The notes under the pieces are model-generated. The model had not been told where the DNA came from, did not search any database, and was given only the letters and a program-made list of their open reading frames with translations. The position numbers and the translations under genes are program-made. A DNA stretch of 36,489 bases from contig NZ_LLXO01000040.1 in assembly GCF_001484765.1 (NCBI RefSeq), positions 1 through 36,489 on the forward strand, read 5' to 3'. This document shows positions 1 to 9,639 of this stretch, piece by piece. Within the stretch, counting starts at the first letter, position 1. Each line of letters starts with the position of its first letter. Source of the DNA: Entomohabitans teleogrylli. GTDB lineage: Bacteria > Pseudomonadota > Gammaproteobacteria > Enterobacterales > Enterobacteriaceae.

Positions 1-70
1 GACACCATGAACGGAAAAAGCAGCAATGCATCAGACACATTCCCGGCTGACACCATGAACGGAAAAAAGC
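1..70. repeat. Short direct repeat downstream of yegD
   Basis: The block GACACCATGAACGGAAAAA occurs at 1-19 and again at 49-67, so the spacing is 48 bases. Both copies lie beyond the 3' end of yegD and the first touches the window edge, so the array may continue outside. The repeat contains an ATG with a short open frame, but nothing suggests it is coding. I see no known element family in it. Confidence 0.5.
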
Positions 71-118
71 AACGCCCCCATCAAGCCTCGCCGCCAGACC
101 CCCTCACCGCCAGGCCCC

Positions 119-1471
119 TCACTGAAACATCACTTGCGCCCAGCGCGCCAGACCAGCGGTCACCGAACCGAAATCATCGCCGCCGGCGATAGGCGTATCC
201 GGCAGCAACTGCGCCAGCGCCTGGCGGATCACCGGTGAACGCGCGCTGCCACCGGTCAAATAAATCACGTCCGGTTTCACTGCGCCATCCGCCAGCGCCA
301 GACTCACCTGCTCGAGTATCCGCTGTAATGGCTGGCGCAGCGACTCGTCCAGCGCTTCGCGGGTGATAACCTGCGCCAGACCATGGTCGATAAACGGCAG
401 CGGCGTATCCCGGACCTGCTGGCCGGAAAGGGCAATCTTACTCTCCTCCGCCGCCCGTACCAGCCGGTAGCTCAGACGCTGGCGCCAGACCTTCTGCAAC
501 CTGGCCACCTGGGCCGGGTGGCAGGCATCGCGCGCCAGCTCCGCCAACTGGCGCCCGCTGGACGCGCTGTAAAAATCACTCTGGGCAGGAACATCGTTGA
601 TGGCGACAGCGTTCCACCATGGCAGCACCGGCAGCGCGGTACCTTTCTCCGTCAGCCCGCCAAGTCCCAGCAGCGGCATCAACTGCTTAAACGCCAGCAT
701 AATATCCAGATCGTTACCGCCTACCCGACAGCCGCTGTGGCCCAGTAAACTCTGCTGACGATCGCGCCGCGCCCGCCAGCGCGGCCCCATCAATAATAAA
801 GAACAGTCGGTGGTGCCGCCGCCGATATCCACCACCAGCACCCGCTTTTCCTCCTGCAGGGTGGCTTCGAACTCCAGCCCGGCCGCCACCGGCTCAAACT
901 GAAAAATCACCTCGCGGAAACCGGCGCGCCGGGCCGCTCTTTCCAGAATACCCAGCGCCTGGCGATTGGATTCCTCGCCGCCCAGCCCCTGGAAGTTAAT
1001 TGGCCGGCCAATAACCGTCCGGGTAATTGACGCCTGCAACTGCGCTTCGGCCTGGCGGTGGATATGGACCATCATGGCGCAGACCAGATCCTCGAACAGC
1101 GCCACCTGCTGCGGCTTTAACCCACTGGCGCCAAGAAACGATTTCGGCGATTTAACAAACCAGACCTCTTCCGGGTCGTCCATATACGCTTCCAGCGCCG
1201 CCAGACCGAAGCGTACACAGTCCGGCGTGACGCTGATATCTTCTTCGCGGTTGGCATTCAGCGCCCGGCGCAGCAGCGCCTGCGATTCCTCGCCGATAGC
1301 CTCTACCCGCTGGTGCCGCCACAGCCATTCACTGATCGCCTCGCGCACTGGCGCGCAAATCATCGAAGGCAGCAGCACCGAGTCGCCTTCCAGCGCCAAC
1401 AGCCGCGGCGCGCCTGCTTCCATAACCGCCACCGAACAATTGGCGGTGCCATAGTCGAAACCAATGAACAT
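119..1471 (-). CDS. yegD: YegD, DnaK/Hsp70-like ATPase-domain protein
   Basis: The protein is 450 residues, the length of E. coli YegD. It is an actin-like ATPase-fold member of the Hsp70 superfamily without the substrate-binding lid of DnaK. Visible motifs are the first phosphate loop FDYGTAN at residues 5-11, the second phosphate motif VVDIGGGTTD at 213-222, and the adenosine-side motif TGGSARSP near 415. An upstream in-frame ATG would add four residues. I chose the ATG that gives the N-terminus MFIGFDYGT because this matches the family. The gene is divergent from alkA, with about 130 bases between them. The cellular role is not well established; a chaperone-like function is inferred from the fold only. 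Confidence 0.93.
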   Translation of the reverse strand: MFIGFDYGTANCSVAVMEAGAPRLLALEGDSVLLPSMICAPVREAISEWLWRHQRVEAIGEESQALLRRALNANREEDISVTPDCVRFGLAALEAYMDDPEEVWFVKSPKSFLGASGLKPQQVALFEDLVCAMMVHIHRQAEAQLQASITRTVIGRPINFQGLGGEESNRQALGILERAARRAGFREVIFQFEPVAAGLEFEATLQEEKRVLVVDIGGGTTDCSLLLMGPRWRARRDRQQSLLGHSGCRVGGNDLDIMLAFKQLMPLLGLGGLTEKGTALPVLPWWNAVAINDVPAQSDFYSASSGRQLAELARDACHPAQVARLQKVWRQRLSYRLVRAAEESKIALSGQQVRDTPLPFIDHGLAQVITREALDESLRQPLQRILEQVSLALADGAVKPDVIYLTGGSARSPVIRQALAQLLPDTPIAGGDDFGSVTAGLARWAQVMFQ

Positions 1472-1542
1472 ACTTATCCCCATGCCAGTGAAGAAAGGGG
1501 GGCGACTTTAGCGAAATGTCGCGGCGGCGGCAACGGGAATAT

Positions 1543-1577
1543 AAAAGCAAGCGCCGGAGGGGCGCGCCTGGTATGCT
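1543..1577 (+). promoter_or_regulatory. Candidate alkA promoter with Ada-box-like motif
   Basis: A -10-like TATGCT lies at 1572-1577. AAAGCAAG at 1544-1551 sits where the -35 would be. In E. coli the methylated Ada protein activates alkA by binding an A-box of the AAAGCAA type overlapping the -35 region, so the arrangement fits the adaptive response. This is a motif match by eye only. Confidence 0.45.
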
Positions 1578-1604
1578 GAAACGACGATAAATAAAGGAAT
1601 GGCG

Positions 1605-2456
1605 ATGCTGACCTGTACTCTTAACTGGCAGGGCCCTTATGACTGGCCCTGGATACTGCAGTTTCTTTCCGCCCGCGCCGTACAGGGCGTCGAGGTGGTG
1701 AGTCACACCGGCTACCAGCGCGCGTTCGCGCTGGGCGAACATCAGGGGGTGATTGACGCCGTGCCTGACGTGGCACGCCAACAACTGCGGGTAACCCTCA
1801 GCGCCGGCCTGGCGCCGGTAGCTGATGAAGCCCTGGCAAGTTTACGCCGCTTGTTCGATCTGGACTGTGAACCTGCGCCGCTGCTGGAGACCCTCGGCAG
1901 CCTGGCTGCGGTGCGACCGGGGATTCGCCTGCCGGGCTGCGTGGATCCGTTTGAGCAAATTGTCCGGGCGATCCTCGGGCAACTGGTGAGCGTGGCGATG
2001 GCGGCGAAACTGACCGCCGGCGTGGTCCGCGAGTTCGGCCGCGTACTGGAGGACGATCCACAATGGCGTCTGTTTCCCGCGGCGCAAAGCCTGGCGCGGG
2101 CCGAGGTCGCGCAACTGCGGGCGCTGGGGATGTCGCTGCGCCGCGCGCAGGCGATTGTGCAGATTGCCCGCGCCTGTGAAGAAGGGCGCTTCCCGCTGAC
2201 GGCGCCGCCGGACGTGGAGCAGGGGATGAAGCAACTGATCGCCTTCGACGGAATCGGCCGCTGGACGGCCAGCTATTTCGCGCTGCGCGGCTGGCACGCC
2301 AGAGACGTTTTTTTGCCTGATGATTATCTGATCAAACAGCGTTTCCCGGGGATGACCCCGGGACAGATTGGCCGCTATGCCCGACGCTGGCAGCCGTGGC
2401 GTTCCTATGCGCTACTGCATATCTGGAATACCGCCGACTGGCAGCCCGATCAGTGA
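1605..2456 (+). CDS. alkA: AlkA, DNA-3-methyladenine glycosylase II
   Basis: This base-excision repair enzyme removes alkylated bases such as 3-methyladenine from DNA. It is 283 residues long, against about 282 in E. coli. The N-terminal AlkA domain (about 1-110) precedes the HhH-GPD fold. The helix-hairpin-helix is the FDGIGRWTASYF segment at 214-225. The FLPDDYLIKQRF segment at about 237-248 carries the catalytic aspartate (one of D239/D240, matching E. coli Asp238). Start choice: an ATG six bases upstream (1599) overlaps the purine-rich AAGGA. The ATG at 1605 is correctly spaced from it, so I use 1605. The gene converges on yegE and the two 3' ends overlap by about seven bases. Confidence 0.95.
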   Translation: MLTCTLNWQGPYDWPWILQFLSARAVQGVEVVSHTGYQRAFALGEHQGVIDAVPDVARQQLRVTLSAGLAPVADEALASLRRLFDLDCEPAPLLETLGSLAAVRPGIRLPGCVDPFEQIVRAILGQLVSVAMAAKLTAGVVREFGRVLEDDPQWRLFPAAQSLARAEVAQLRALGMSLRRAQAIVQIARACEEGRFPLTAPPDVEQGMKQLIAFDGIGRWTASYFALRGWHARDVFLPDDYLIKQRFPGMTPGQIGRYARRWQPWRSYALLHIWNTADWQPDQ

Positions 2457-5400
2457 ATAGCGAAATAACTGTTGCTGAGCATCGACTCCAGCGACTGGCT
2501 ATCGGCGCTGAATATAAAGTCAACGCCGATCCCCGCCAGAGTATCGACACACGGCCCTGGTTCGACGGGGCCGGCAATCGTTTTACGTTTTTGTCTGTCG
2601 GCATGACCGTGGACAATCGTCACCATAATTTCATCCATCAGGCTAATGTGGATGTTTTGCACTAACTGGCGATCGAGCATCAGATAGTCAAACGGCAGCG
2701 CCGCCAGGCGGGGCAGAATTTCCAGATCGCGGCCGATACCGGACAGAATGAACGAGCAGCCCGTTTTTTGCAGGCGGCGTAGATTTTCACGCGTTGTCTG
2801 GTCGTCGGCGCGCAGCGCGTCCTGAGCGACAATCAGATGCAACTGTGATGGCGGCAGCGGGCTTTCCAGCAAAAGTTCCGCCAGTTGCGCCATCTCCCGG
2901 ACGCCGGCGAGGGTGGCGCCGGAAATCGGTAACGCGATATTGAAGCCTTTACGGGCCAGCGCCGCGCTGTGGACAGTGAAAAAGGTGCTGAACAGCTTTC
3001 TGTCCAGCGCCTTTTGCCACTCATCGCCCACTGCGCTGTGGTGTAGCGGTTCGCCAGACGGCGTTCGCCACTGCGGTAAAATCAGCCAGAAACTGATAGC
3101 GTCCGGCAAGCGCGGCGGCGTCACGCCGCTCACCATCAATTGCAGGCTGCACTCCTCAGGCAACTGGCTGCTGAGAGTTCTGGATGCTGGCTGACCAGAC
3201 TGTTGCCATGCCTGGTGCGCTTCAAAAGCGACCACTTTTCCACGACCGCTGTTTTTTGCCGCATAGCAGGCGCTGTCCGCCTGGGACATCACTTCGGAGG
3301 CCAGAGTATTGTGGGCATCAATACGGGTCACTCCGGCGCTGGCGCCGACCTGATACAGCTTATCGTTCCACATCAGACGGTAATCGTTAATGTGCCGGAC
3401 AATGTTTTCGACGATCTGTCTGGCGTTATCGATACTGCAGTGCGGCAGGATCAGGCCGAATTCATCGCCTCCCAGTCGGGCAAGGGTATCGCCGCCGCGC
3501 AGCTGCGCTTTCATCAGGCGCGCCAGCTCCTGCAATAGCGCATCCCCCGCCGCGTGGCCAGCGGTATCGTTCACCGCCTTAAAGCGATCGAGATCGATAA
3601 ACGCCAGCGCGTGCTGCGCCTGCGGATCAATATTTTGCAGCAGTTGGCGCAGTTGGTTTTCGAAACTGAGCCGGTTCGCCAGATGGGTTAAGCCGTCATG
3701 GGTGGCGCTGTAACTCAGCTGGCGCAGCATATTGCGCGCTTCAGTGACATTCTGCATGACCAGCACATAGCCAATATTGTTTCCGTCAAGGCCGGTCAGC
3801 GGCGCGATGCTGTGGTGGATATCGTAGCGCCCGTTGATGCGGTGATGGAGCACCAGTTCCTGGTTACCGGTATGGTGAATGTTGTTGATAGCGGCGCCGC
3901 TGTCGCTACAGGTGAGCGGCAATACGGTAAGCAGCGGCAGGCCGAGCGCCTCCTGCTGCGACCAGCCGCTGAGCGCTTCGGCGACCGGATTCATAAAAGT
4001 GACCCTGTCGCCGGCGTCGATACAGATAACCGCTTCGCCGATCGCCTCCAGAGTGATGTGCAGGCGCTCTTTTTCCTGATACAGGGCATCGTGCAACTGC
4101 TTTATTTCTGTCATATCGATACTGATGCCCGGCACCCGCTCGATATTGCCCTGGCTGTCGCGCACCTGGCTGGCCTGAATACGTACGTGACGTACCGTCC
4201 CTTTGCGATAAATACGGAATTCCTGACGGATATCGCTGCCCCTGGCCAGCGCATCGTTAAGCGCCTGCTCTACCCGTGGCGCATCCTCTTCGACAATCTT
4301 ACTCAGCCACAGCCGGAAGCTGGGCTGCTCGTGGGGCGCCACATCGTACAGTTCGAACATGCGTTTATCCCAGCTCAGTTGCTGATGGCGCGGATCCCAC
4401 TCCCAGATACCAATACCGCCGGCCTCGTTGGCGAGAGTTATACGCTCCATCAGGCGTTTGTTGACTGCTTCACTGCGCTTGAGCTCGGTAATGTCTTCGA
4501 TTTGGGCAATGTAATAGCGCGGCGTGCCGTCGTGGTTACGCACCACCGAAACGGTTAACAGCGCCCAGACAATGGCGCCGCTGCGGGTGTAATAGCGTTT
4601 CTCCAGGGAATAACTGTTGATCTCCCCCTGCGCCAGTTGGCTAAGTTGCTCCAGGTCGGCATTCAGGTCATCCGGATAGGTGATCTGCTGGAAGGTCATC
4701 TCTTTGAGTTGCTGCTGGGGGTAATCCAGCAGTGCGCACAGAGCCTGATTCACCTGCAGCCATTTCCCCTCCGTGGAGACCAGCGCCATACCGATGGCCG
4801 AATACTCCATGGCGCTGCGAAAACGCGCCTCGCTCTCGATGATGTGTTTTTGCTCCTGGCGAAAAGCGTACATCACCATGGTCATAATATTGGCCGGCAG
4901 CAGAATCATCAGGAAAGGCAGCCACGGCAGGTGGTTGATCAGCACCGGATCCGGCATTTCCAGCAGCCCGCGATGGGTGGCCATGGTCAGGGAGACCACC
5001 ATGGTGGTGACCAGGAAAACGGTGAATGCCTCCAGCCGCGGCAGGCGGATTGCGCTCCACATCAGCAGCAGGATGACAAAAGTAAACGGCCACGGCATCC
5101 AGCCAAGCGCCAGCCAGCTCAGCAGCGGCGTGGCGATCAGCGTTAACAGGGTTTCGACCAGTAGTTTCTTGTCCCGGTGGCGCATCAGGTAGCGGCGATG
5201 GAGAAGGATGCCCAGAGGCACCAGCGCCAGCGCGCCGATAGCCTCCGACAATACCCAAATGAAAAAACTGCGTACCGAGGCCTCACTGTTGATCAGCACC
5301 ACCACCAGAATACCGCCGCACAGGGCGGGGATCACGGCGCTGCTCAGCGCCAGGCGGCCCCAGTCGCCCAGCGATTCCAGCGGGTGTTCCCGGGGCAGTA

Positions 5401-5731
5401 GCCGGCGCAGTAACAGCGCGCCGATGGCGGCCTCGATCACGTTAATGGCGTTGTAGGCGATCGCCTGAGGCGTGATGGTCAGCAGCAGCGCCGTGGCGCA
5501 AAGGCTGGCGGTACAGCAAATGGCGGCGATAGCCGGCCAGTGGGCGACAGGCTGGCGCCAGAAGGCGACCATCATGATCGCCGTCGGGAACCACAGCGGC
5601 GCCAGCACGGTGCCGAAGGTGGTGAGTTCCAGAGAGTAAAGCGTGAACAGAAAACTCACTCCCCCAAGGACGGGCAGACGCGCCAGTCGCCAGTATGTTG
5701 CTGATGTAGGGGGATTCATTGTGTTATTCAT
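2450..5731 (-). CDS. yegE: YegE, membrane diguanylate cyclase with degenerate EAL domain
   Basis: This large inner-membrane c-di-GMP synthase is about 1093 residues, close to E. coli YegE. The order is an N-terminal MASE1 sensor of hydrophobic helices (about 15-290), then three PAS domains (about 300-670; the first begins near SEARFRSAMEYSAIG). Next is a GGDEF domain with an intact GGDEF active site at 754-758 and a preceding RGGD product-inhibition site (RxxD) at 745-748. The C-terminal EAL-like domain (about 850-1093) lacks the EAL signature, so phosphodiesterase activity is not expected. In E. coli YegE drives the curli/cellulose c-di-GMP circuit. The start is uncertain: a GTG at 5737 and an ATG at 5719 are alternatives, and no clear ribosome site decides between them. 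The 3' end overlaps alkA. Confidence 0.93.
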   Translation of the reverse strand: MNNTMNPPTSATYWRLARLPVLGGVSFLFTLYSLELTTFGTVLAPLWFPTAIMMVAFWRQPVAHWPAIAAICCTASLCATALLLTITPQAIAYNAINVIEAAIGALLLRRLLPREHPLESLGDWGRLALSSAVIPALCGGILVVVLINSEASVRSFFIWVLSEAIGALALVPLGILLHRRYLMRHRDKKLLVETLLTLIATPLLSWLALGWMPWPFTFVILLLMWSAIRLPRLEAFTVFLVTTMVVSLTMATHRGLLEMPDPVLINHLPWLPFLMILLPANIMTMVMYAFRQEQKHIIESEARFRSAMEYSAIGMALVSTEGKWLQVNQALCALLDYPQQQLKEMTFQQITYPDDLNADLEQLSQLAQGEINSYSLEKRYYTRSGAIVWALLTVSVVRNHDGTPRYYIAQIEDITELKRSEAVNKRLMERITLANEAGGIGIWEWDPRHQQLSWDKRMFELYDVAPHEQPSFRLWLSKIVEEDAPRVEQALNDALARGSDIRQEFRIYRKGTVRHVRIQASQVRDSQGNIERVPGISIDMTEIKQLHDALYQEKERLHITLEAIGEAVICIDAGDRVTFMNPVAEALSGWSQQEALGLPLLTVLPLTCSDSGAAINNIHHTGNQELVLHHRINGRYDIHHSIAPLTGLDGNNIGYVLVMQNVTEARNMLRQLSYSATHDGLTHLANRLSFENQLRQLLQNIDPQAQHALAFIDLDRFKAVNDTAGHAAGDALLQELARLMKAQLRGGDTLARLGGDEFGLILPHCSIDNARQIVENIVRHINDYRLMWNDKLYQVGASAGVTRIDAHNTLASEVMSQADSACYAAKNSGRGKVVAFEAHQAWQQSGQPASRTLSSQLPEECSLQLMVSGVTPPRLPDAISFWLILPQWRTPSGEPLHHSAVGDEWQKALDRKLFSTFFTVHSAALARKGFNIALPISGATLAGVREMAQLAELLLESPLPPSQLHLIVAQDALRADDQTTRENLRRLQKTGCSFILSGIGRDLEILPRLAALPFDYLMLDRQLVQNIHISLMDEIMVTIVHGHADRQKRKTIAGPVEPGPCVDTLAGIGVDFIFSADSQSLESMLSNSYFAIH

Positions 5732-6017
5732 GACCACCAGTCCACTGACAATATCGACAGGCCGTTACCGACCCTGTTCATGACCACGCTGTAGCCGGTG
5801 TCCTGGCGGAGCGGATTTCCCTGTGGCGGCACGTCGTTGCCGTCCTGAACGGCCATCGGCGCGCACATCTCCTGCCTTACCGGCCTGGTTCATTGCCGCT
5901 GTTTCCCGGATTTTTGAAGGGGAAGCGCGATATCGGCGAGGCAGGATAGATGTAAATTTATTATGTGTATAATGTTAACATAATTATGCGTGATGTCATG
6001 GCGGCGGATGCGTAGTT

Positions 6018-6063
6018 GCGCCGACGGGTCTGGCGCCTGCCGGACAGTCTGGCGCGTCGGCGC
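6018..6063. repeat. Inverted repeat upstream of udk
   Basis: Eight-base perfect arms GCGCCGAC (6018-6025) and GTCGGCGC (6056-6063) enclose about 30 bases that include a smaller GCC/GGC-rich inverted segment. The downstream arm is followed by GTTTTAT, a weak T run on the + strand. It could be a weak terminator, a REP-like element or an RNA hairpin. Confidence 0.35.
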
Positions 6064-6071
6064 GTTTTATC

Positions 6072-6100
6072 TGGTATAGACTCTCCTGACCCCCTATAAT
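6072..6100 (+). promoter_or_regulatory. Candidate udk promoter
   Basis: A perfect -10 hexamer TATAAT lies at 6095-6100, about 70 bases before the udk ATG. The position for a -35 at 17-base spacing holds only a poor match (TGGTAT), so the call rests on the -10. Confidence 0.4.
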
Positions 6101-6169
6101 TGCCGCGTTTGGCGCCCTTGCGCCGTCCTTCCTTCTTATTATTTTTACGTTAACCAGGTCGTTACTTTT

Positions 6170-6811
6170 ATGACTGACAAGTCTCATCAATGCGTCATCG
6201 TCGGGATAGCCGGCGCATCTGCCTCAGGGAAAAGTTTAATTGCCAGTACCCTTTACCGGGAACTTCGTGAGCAGGTCGGCGACGAGCACATTGGTGTTAT
6301 TCCGGAAGACAGCTACTACAAGGATCAAAGTCATCTGTCGATGGAAGAACGCATTAAAACCAATTATGACCACCCCAGCGCCATGGACCACAGCCTGCTG
6401 TTTCAGCACCTGCAAATGCTGAAAGCCGGTAAATCTATCGAGTTGCCGGTCTATAGCTATGTGGAACACACCCGCACCACTAACACGGTGCATATTGAAC
6501 CGAAAAAAGTCATTATCCTGGAAGGGATTTTGCTGCTGACCGACGCCCGCCTGCGCGGGGAAATGAATTTCTCCATCTTTGTCGATACGCCGCTGGATAT
6601 TTGCCTGATGCGCCGTATCCGCCGCGACGTGAATGAACGCGGTCGCTCGATGGATTCGGTGATGGCGCAGTACCAGAAAACGGTGCGGCCGATGTTTTTG
6701 CAGTTTATCGAGCCATCAAAGCAGTATGCGGACATCATTGTTCCGCGCGGCGGTAAAAATCGGATTGCTATCGATATTCTGAAGGCGAAAATAAGTCAGT
6801 TTTTTGAGTAA
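6170..6811 (+). CDS. udk: Udk, uridine/cytidine kinase
   Basis: This cytosolic pyrimidine salvage enzyme phosphorylates uridine and cytidine to UMP and CMP using ATP or GTP. The protein is 213 residues, the same length as the E. coli enzyme. The P-loop GASASGKS is at residues 15-22. PEDSYYKD (about 45-52) and the NYDHPSAMD segment (about 64-72) belong to the nucleoside-binding region, and the RRIRRD arginine-rich lid follows at about 145-150. It is transcribed towards dcd, another pyrimidine gene, with about 120 bases between the two. No strong ribosome site is visible upstream of the ATG. Confidence 0.97.
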   Translation: MTDKSHQCVIVGIAGASASGKSLIASTLYRELREQVGDEHIGVIPEDSYYKDQSHLSMEERIKTNYDHPSAMDHSLLFQHLQMLKAGKSIELPVYSYVEHTRTTNTVHIEPKKVIILEGILLLTDARLRGEMNFSIFVDTPLDICLMRRIRRDVNERGRSMDSVMAQYQKTVRPMFLQFIEPSKQYADIIVPRGGKNRIAIDILKAKISQFFE

Positions 6812-6931
6812 TGCCTGATGGCAGGCAAAATGTTAGCTGTGATGGCCCCGGGGCGGATAGCCGCCCGCCATAGTCATCGCCGGTCGGCTGTGGCATGGTA
6901 GTGGCTATTGAGCGCGAAAGGAGATTCTGCG

Positions 6932-7513
6932 ATGCGTCTTTGTGACCGTGATATTGAAGCCTGGCTTGATGATGGCCGCCTGTCGATTACCCCCCGTCCC
7001 CCGGTCGATCGCATCAATGGTGCGACGGTTGATGTGCGTCTGGGAAATAAATTCCGTACTTTCAGCGGCCATACCGCGGCGTTTATCGACCTGAGCGGGC
7101 CGAAAGCGGAAGTCAGCGCGGCGCTGGACCGGGTCATGAGCGATGAGATTGTCCTTCAGGAAGGCGATGCCTTTTATCTGCACCCGGGAGAACTGGCGCT
7201 GGCGGTGACGCTGGAATCGGTCACACTGCCCGCCGATCTGGTGGGCTGGCTGGACGGTCGCTCGTCGCTGGCGCGTCTCGGGCTGATGGTGCATGTGACG
7301 GCGCACCGCATCGATCCCGGCTGGCAAGGTTGTATCGTGCTGGAATTCTATAACTCCGGGAAGCTGCCGCTGGCGCTGCGTCCGGGAATGGTCATTGGCG
7401 CGTTGAGTTTTGAACCGCTCTCCGGCCCGGCGGCCCGCCCGTATAATCGCCGCGAGGATGCCAAGTACCGCGATCAGCAGGGTGCGGTCGCCAGCCGTAT
7501 TGATAAAGACTAA
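6932..7513 (+). CDS. dcd: Dcd, dCTP deaminase
   Basis: This enzyme deaminates dCTP to dUTP, the main route to dTTP in enteric bacteria. The protein is 193 residues, as in E. coli. The family motif GRSSLARLG lies at 109-117 and the catalytic glutamate is E138 in the IVLEFY strand. The open frame extends eight codons upstream, but the family N-terminus [12 protein letters not shown] and a well-placed AAGGAG fix the start at 6932. It is preceded by udk and followed after about 195 bases by asmA. Confidence 0.97.
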   Translation: MRLCDRDIEAWLDDGRLSITPRPPVDRINGATVDVRLGNKFRTFSGHTAAFIDLSGPKAEVSAALDRVMSDEIVLQEGDAFYLHPGELALAVTLESVTLPADLVGWLDGRSSLARLGLMVHVTAHRIDPGWQGCIVLEFYNSGKLPLALRPGMVIGALSFEPLSGPAARPYNRREDAKYRDQQGAVASRIDKD

Positions 7514-7708
7514 CCTGTTGTATATACATTATCTTTCAGGTTGTACGCCGGGCTGCCCGCTAGTGGGAGGGCTGTTGGCTGGCGGCGTTTTCGGCAGATT
7601 GATGATTGACTGTGGCCCGGCGCCTGCGCCAGGCAAGCGGGGAGTGGGGCGGTGTTACCCTGAGGCTACCCGAATGATTTTATGCATATCTGCCCCAGGG
7701 GAGAAGCC

Positions 7709-9565
7709 ATGAAACGATTTCTGACCACGCTGATGATTTTGCTGGTGGTGCTGGTAGTTGGCCTCACGGCGCTGGTCTTGCTGGTCAATCCCAATGACTT
7801 CCGTAGCTATATGGTGCGTCAGGTTGAGCAACGCAGCGGATACCAACTGGTGCTTGACGGGCCGCTGCGCTGGCATGTCTGGCCGCGATTGAGCATCCTG
7901 TCGGGCCGTATGTCGCTGACTGCCCCCGGCGCCAGCCAGCCCGTGGTCAGCGCTGATAATATGCGTCTTGATGTGGCGCTCTGGCCGATGTTGTCCCACC
8001 AGCTTCAGGTCAATCAGGTGTTTCTCAAGGGGGCGGTGGTGCAGCTCACCCCGGCCAGCGAATCGCAGACGCCGGCGGGGGCGCCAGTTGGGCCGGCAAA
8101 CAGCCCGCCAGCCGCCAGCGATGAGCGCTCAGGCTGGTCGTTTGCCATTAAAAATTTACAGATTGCCGATAGCCTGCTGGTTTTTCAGCGCGACGATGAC
8201 GACCAGGTGACGCTGCGTGATATCAATCTGCAGATGGAGCAGGGCGAAAAGCACCGCGCGCATATCGATTTCAGTAGCCGCATTAATCGCAACCAGCGCG
8301 ATCTGGCGCTGTCGTTCAGCGCCGATCTCGACGTCAGCCAGTTCCCGCATACCCTGGCGGCCAGTCTCGAAAACATCAATTACCAGTTGCAGGGCGCCGA
8401 TCTGCCGCCGCAGGGCATCAGCGGCCAGGGGGCGATGCAGGCGCTTTGGCAGCAGAGCAATAAGCAAATCGCCTTGAGTAATATTGCCCTCACGGCGAAT
8501 GACAGCGCGTTTAGCGGGTCAGTTTCGGTGATACAGGCGGGGGATAAGCCGCAGTGGCAGATCAATCTGCGCTCGCCGTCACTGAATCTGGACAATTTGC
8601 TGGTGACGGGCAACGGCCCGGAAACGGTAAATAACGCCGTGCCGCGCGCCGAACAGGGCGCCAGACAGCCGCGCCCGGTTTTTTCCGGCGATGAGAACTG
8701 GGCCAGCTATAACGATCTGCGCAGTTTTGACGCCCGGATAGCGCTGGAGGCGCAGCAGTTGCGCTGGCGTGGGCTGCCGTTCAGCGATGTGGCGGCACAG
8801 ATAACCAATCAGCAGGGAATGATGACTATCGCCCGGCTGGAGGGCAAGCTGGGCGCCGGTAACCTCAGCCTGCCAGGGACTCTCGATGCCCGGAAGGGGC
8901 AGCCGAAGGTCGCGGTACAGCCGCGGATCAAGAATATCGAAATCGGCCAGGTGCTGACGGCGTTCAACTACCCGATCGCCCTGACCGGCAACCTGTCCCT
9001 TGCCGGGGATTTCACTGGCAATAGCTTTGACGCCGGCGATTTTCGCCGTCACTGGCAGGGGGAGGCCGCCGTGCGCATGGAAAATTCGCGGATGCAGGGG
9101 ATGAATTTCCAGCAACTGATTCAGCAGGCGGTGGCCCGCAGCAACAGTAGCGTTCAGGCTCAGCAGAACTACGATAACGCCACCATGCTGGAGCGGTTTT
9201 CCGCTCAGGCGGAGCTGGATAACGGCACGCTGCGCCTTAAACAGATGGCGGGGGACTCGCAGATGATCTCCCTGACCGGCGACGGAACCCTCGATCTGGT
9301 TAAGGAAGACTGCGATACCCACTTCAATATTCAGGTGACTGGCGGCTGGCGCGGCGAAAGCAAAATCATCAACACCCTGAAGAATACCCAGGTGCCGCTG
9401 CGCATTTATGGCCCCTGGCAGCAACTGCGCTACAACCTGCAGGTCGATCAGATTCTGCGCCGCCAGCTACAGGATGAGGCGAAGCGGCGTCTCAGGGAGT
9501 GGGCGGAACGTAATCCGCAGAGCAGCAAAGCGCGGGATTTACAGCAATTGCTCGATAAATTGTAA
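7709..9565 (+). CDS. asmA: AsmA, outer-membrane biogenesis protein
   Basis: This AsmA-family protein is 618 residues, against 617 in E. coli. An N-terminal hydrophobic segment (about 4-26) anchors it in the inner membrane, and the large remainder is expected in the periplasm. Family members form bridge-like lipid-transfer structures. E. coli asmA was found through suppressors of misfolded OmpF and affects outer-membrane lipid composition. The frame extends nine codons upstream. I chose the ATG at 7709 because a GGGGAG sits seven bases before it and the N-terminus KRFLTTLMILLVVLV matches the family. It converges with yegH, and the 74-base gap has no convincing terminator. Confidence 0.95.
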   Translation: MKRFLTTLMILLVVLVVGLTALVLLVNPNDFRSYMVRQVEQRSGYQLVLDGPLRWHVWPRLSILSGRMSLTAPGASQPVVSADNMRLDVALWPMLSHQLQVNQVFLKGAVVQLTPASESQTPAGAPVGPANSPPAASDERSGWSFAIKNLQIADSLLVFQRDDDDQVTLRDINLQMEQGEKHRAHIDFSSRINRNQRDLALSFSADLDVSQFPHTLAASLENINYQLQGADLPPQGISGQGAMQALWQQSNKQIALSNIALTANDSAFSGSVSVIQAGDKPQWQINLRSPSLNLDNLLVTGNGPETVNNAVPRAEQGARQPRPVFSGDENWASYNDLRSFDARIALEAQQLRWRGLPFSDVAAQITNQQGMMTIARLEGKLGAGNLSLPGTLDARKGQPKVAVQPRIKNIEIGQVLTAFNYPIALTGNLSLAGDFTGNSFDAGDFRRHWQGEAAVRMENSRMQGMNFQQLIQQAVARSNSSVQAQQNYDNATMLERFSAQAELDNGTLRLKQMAGDSQMISLTGDGTLDLVKEDCDTHFNIQVTGGWRGESKIINTLKNTQVPLRIYGPWQQLRYNLQVDQILRRQLQDEAKRRLREWAERNPQSSKARDLQQLLDKL

Positions 9566-9639
9566 TCCTCCGGCGATGTGCCGGGGTATCGCGGGCGCGC
9601 TGCTGCGCAGCAAAAACGTCCGCGCTTTTGTTACGTAAA

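Larger units (their letters stand above)
5738..6169. other. yegE-udk divergent intergenic region
   Basis: These 432 bases separate the divergent yegE and udk genes. The half nearest yegE is GC-rich and contains a short upstream frame that ends on the yegE ATG (see findings). An AT-rich patch at about 5950-5995 follows. Then comes an inverted repeat with arms GCGCCGAC at 6018-6025 and GTCGGCGC at 6056-6063. The likely udk promoter is at 6072-6100. I see no RNA gene I can identify. Confidence 0.6.

Noticed and set aside
3698-4558. Antisense frame (286 codons) inside yegE
   Set aside because: Shadow of the PAS/GGDEF coding region with no family features.
8579-9424. Antisense frame (281 codons) inside asmA
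   Set aside because: Shadow frame; asmA is conserved over its full length.
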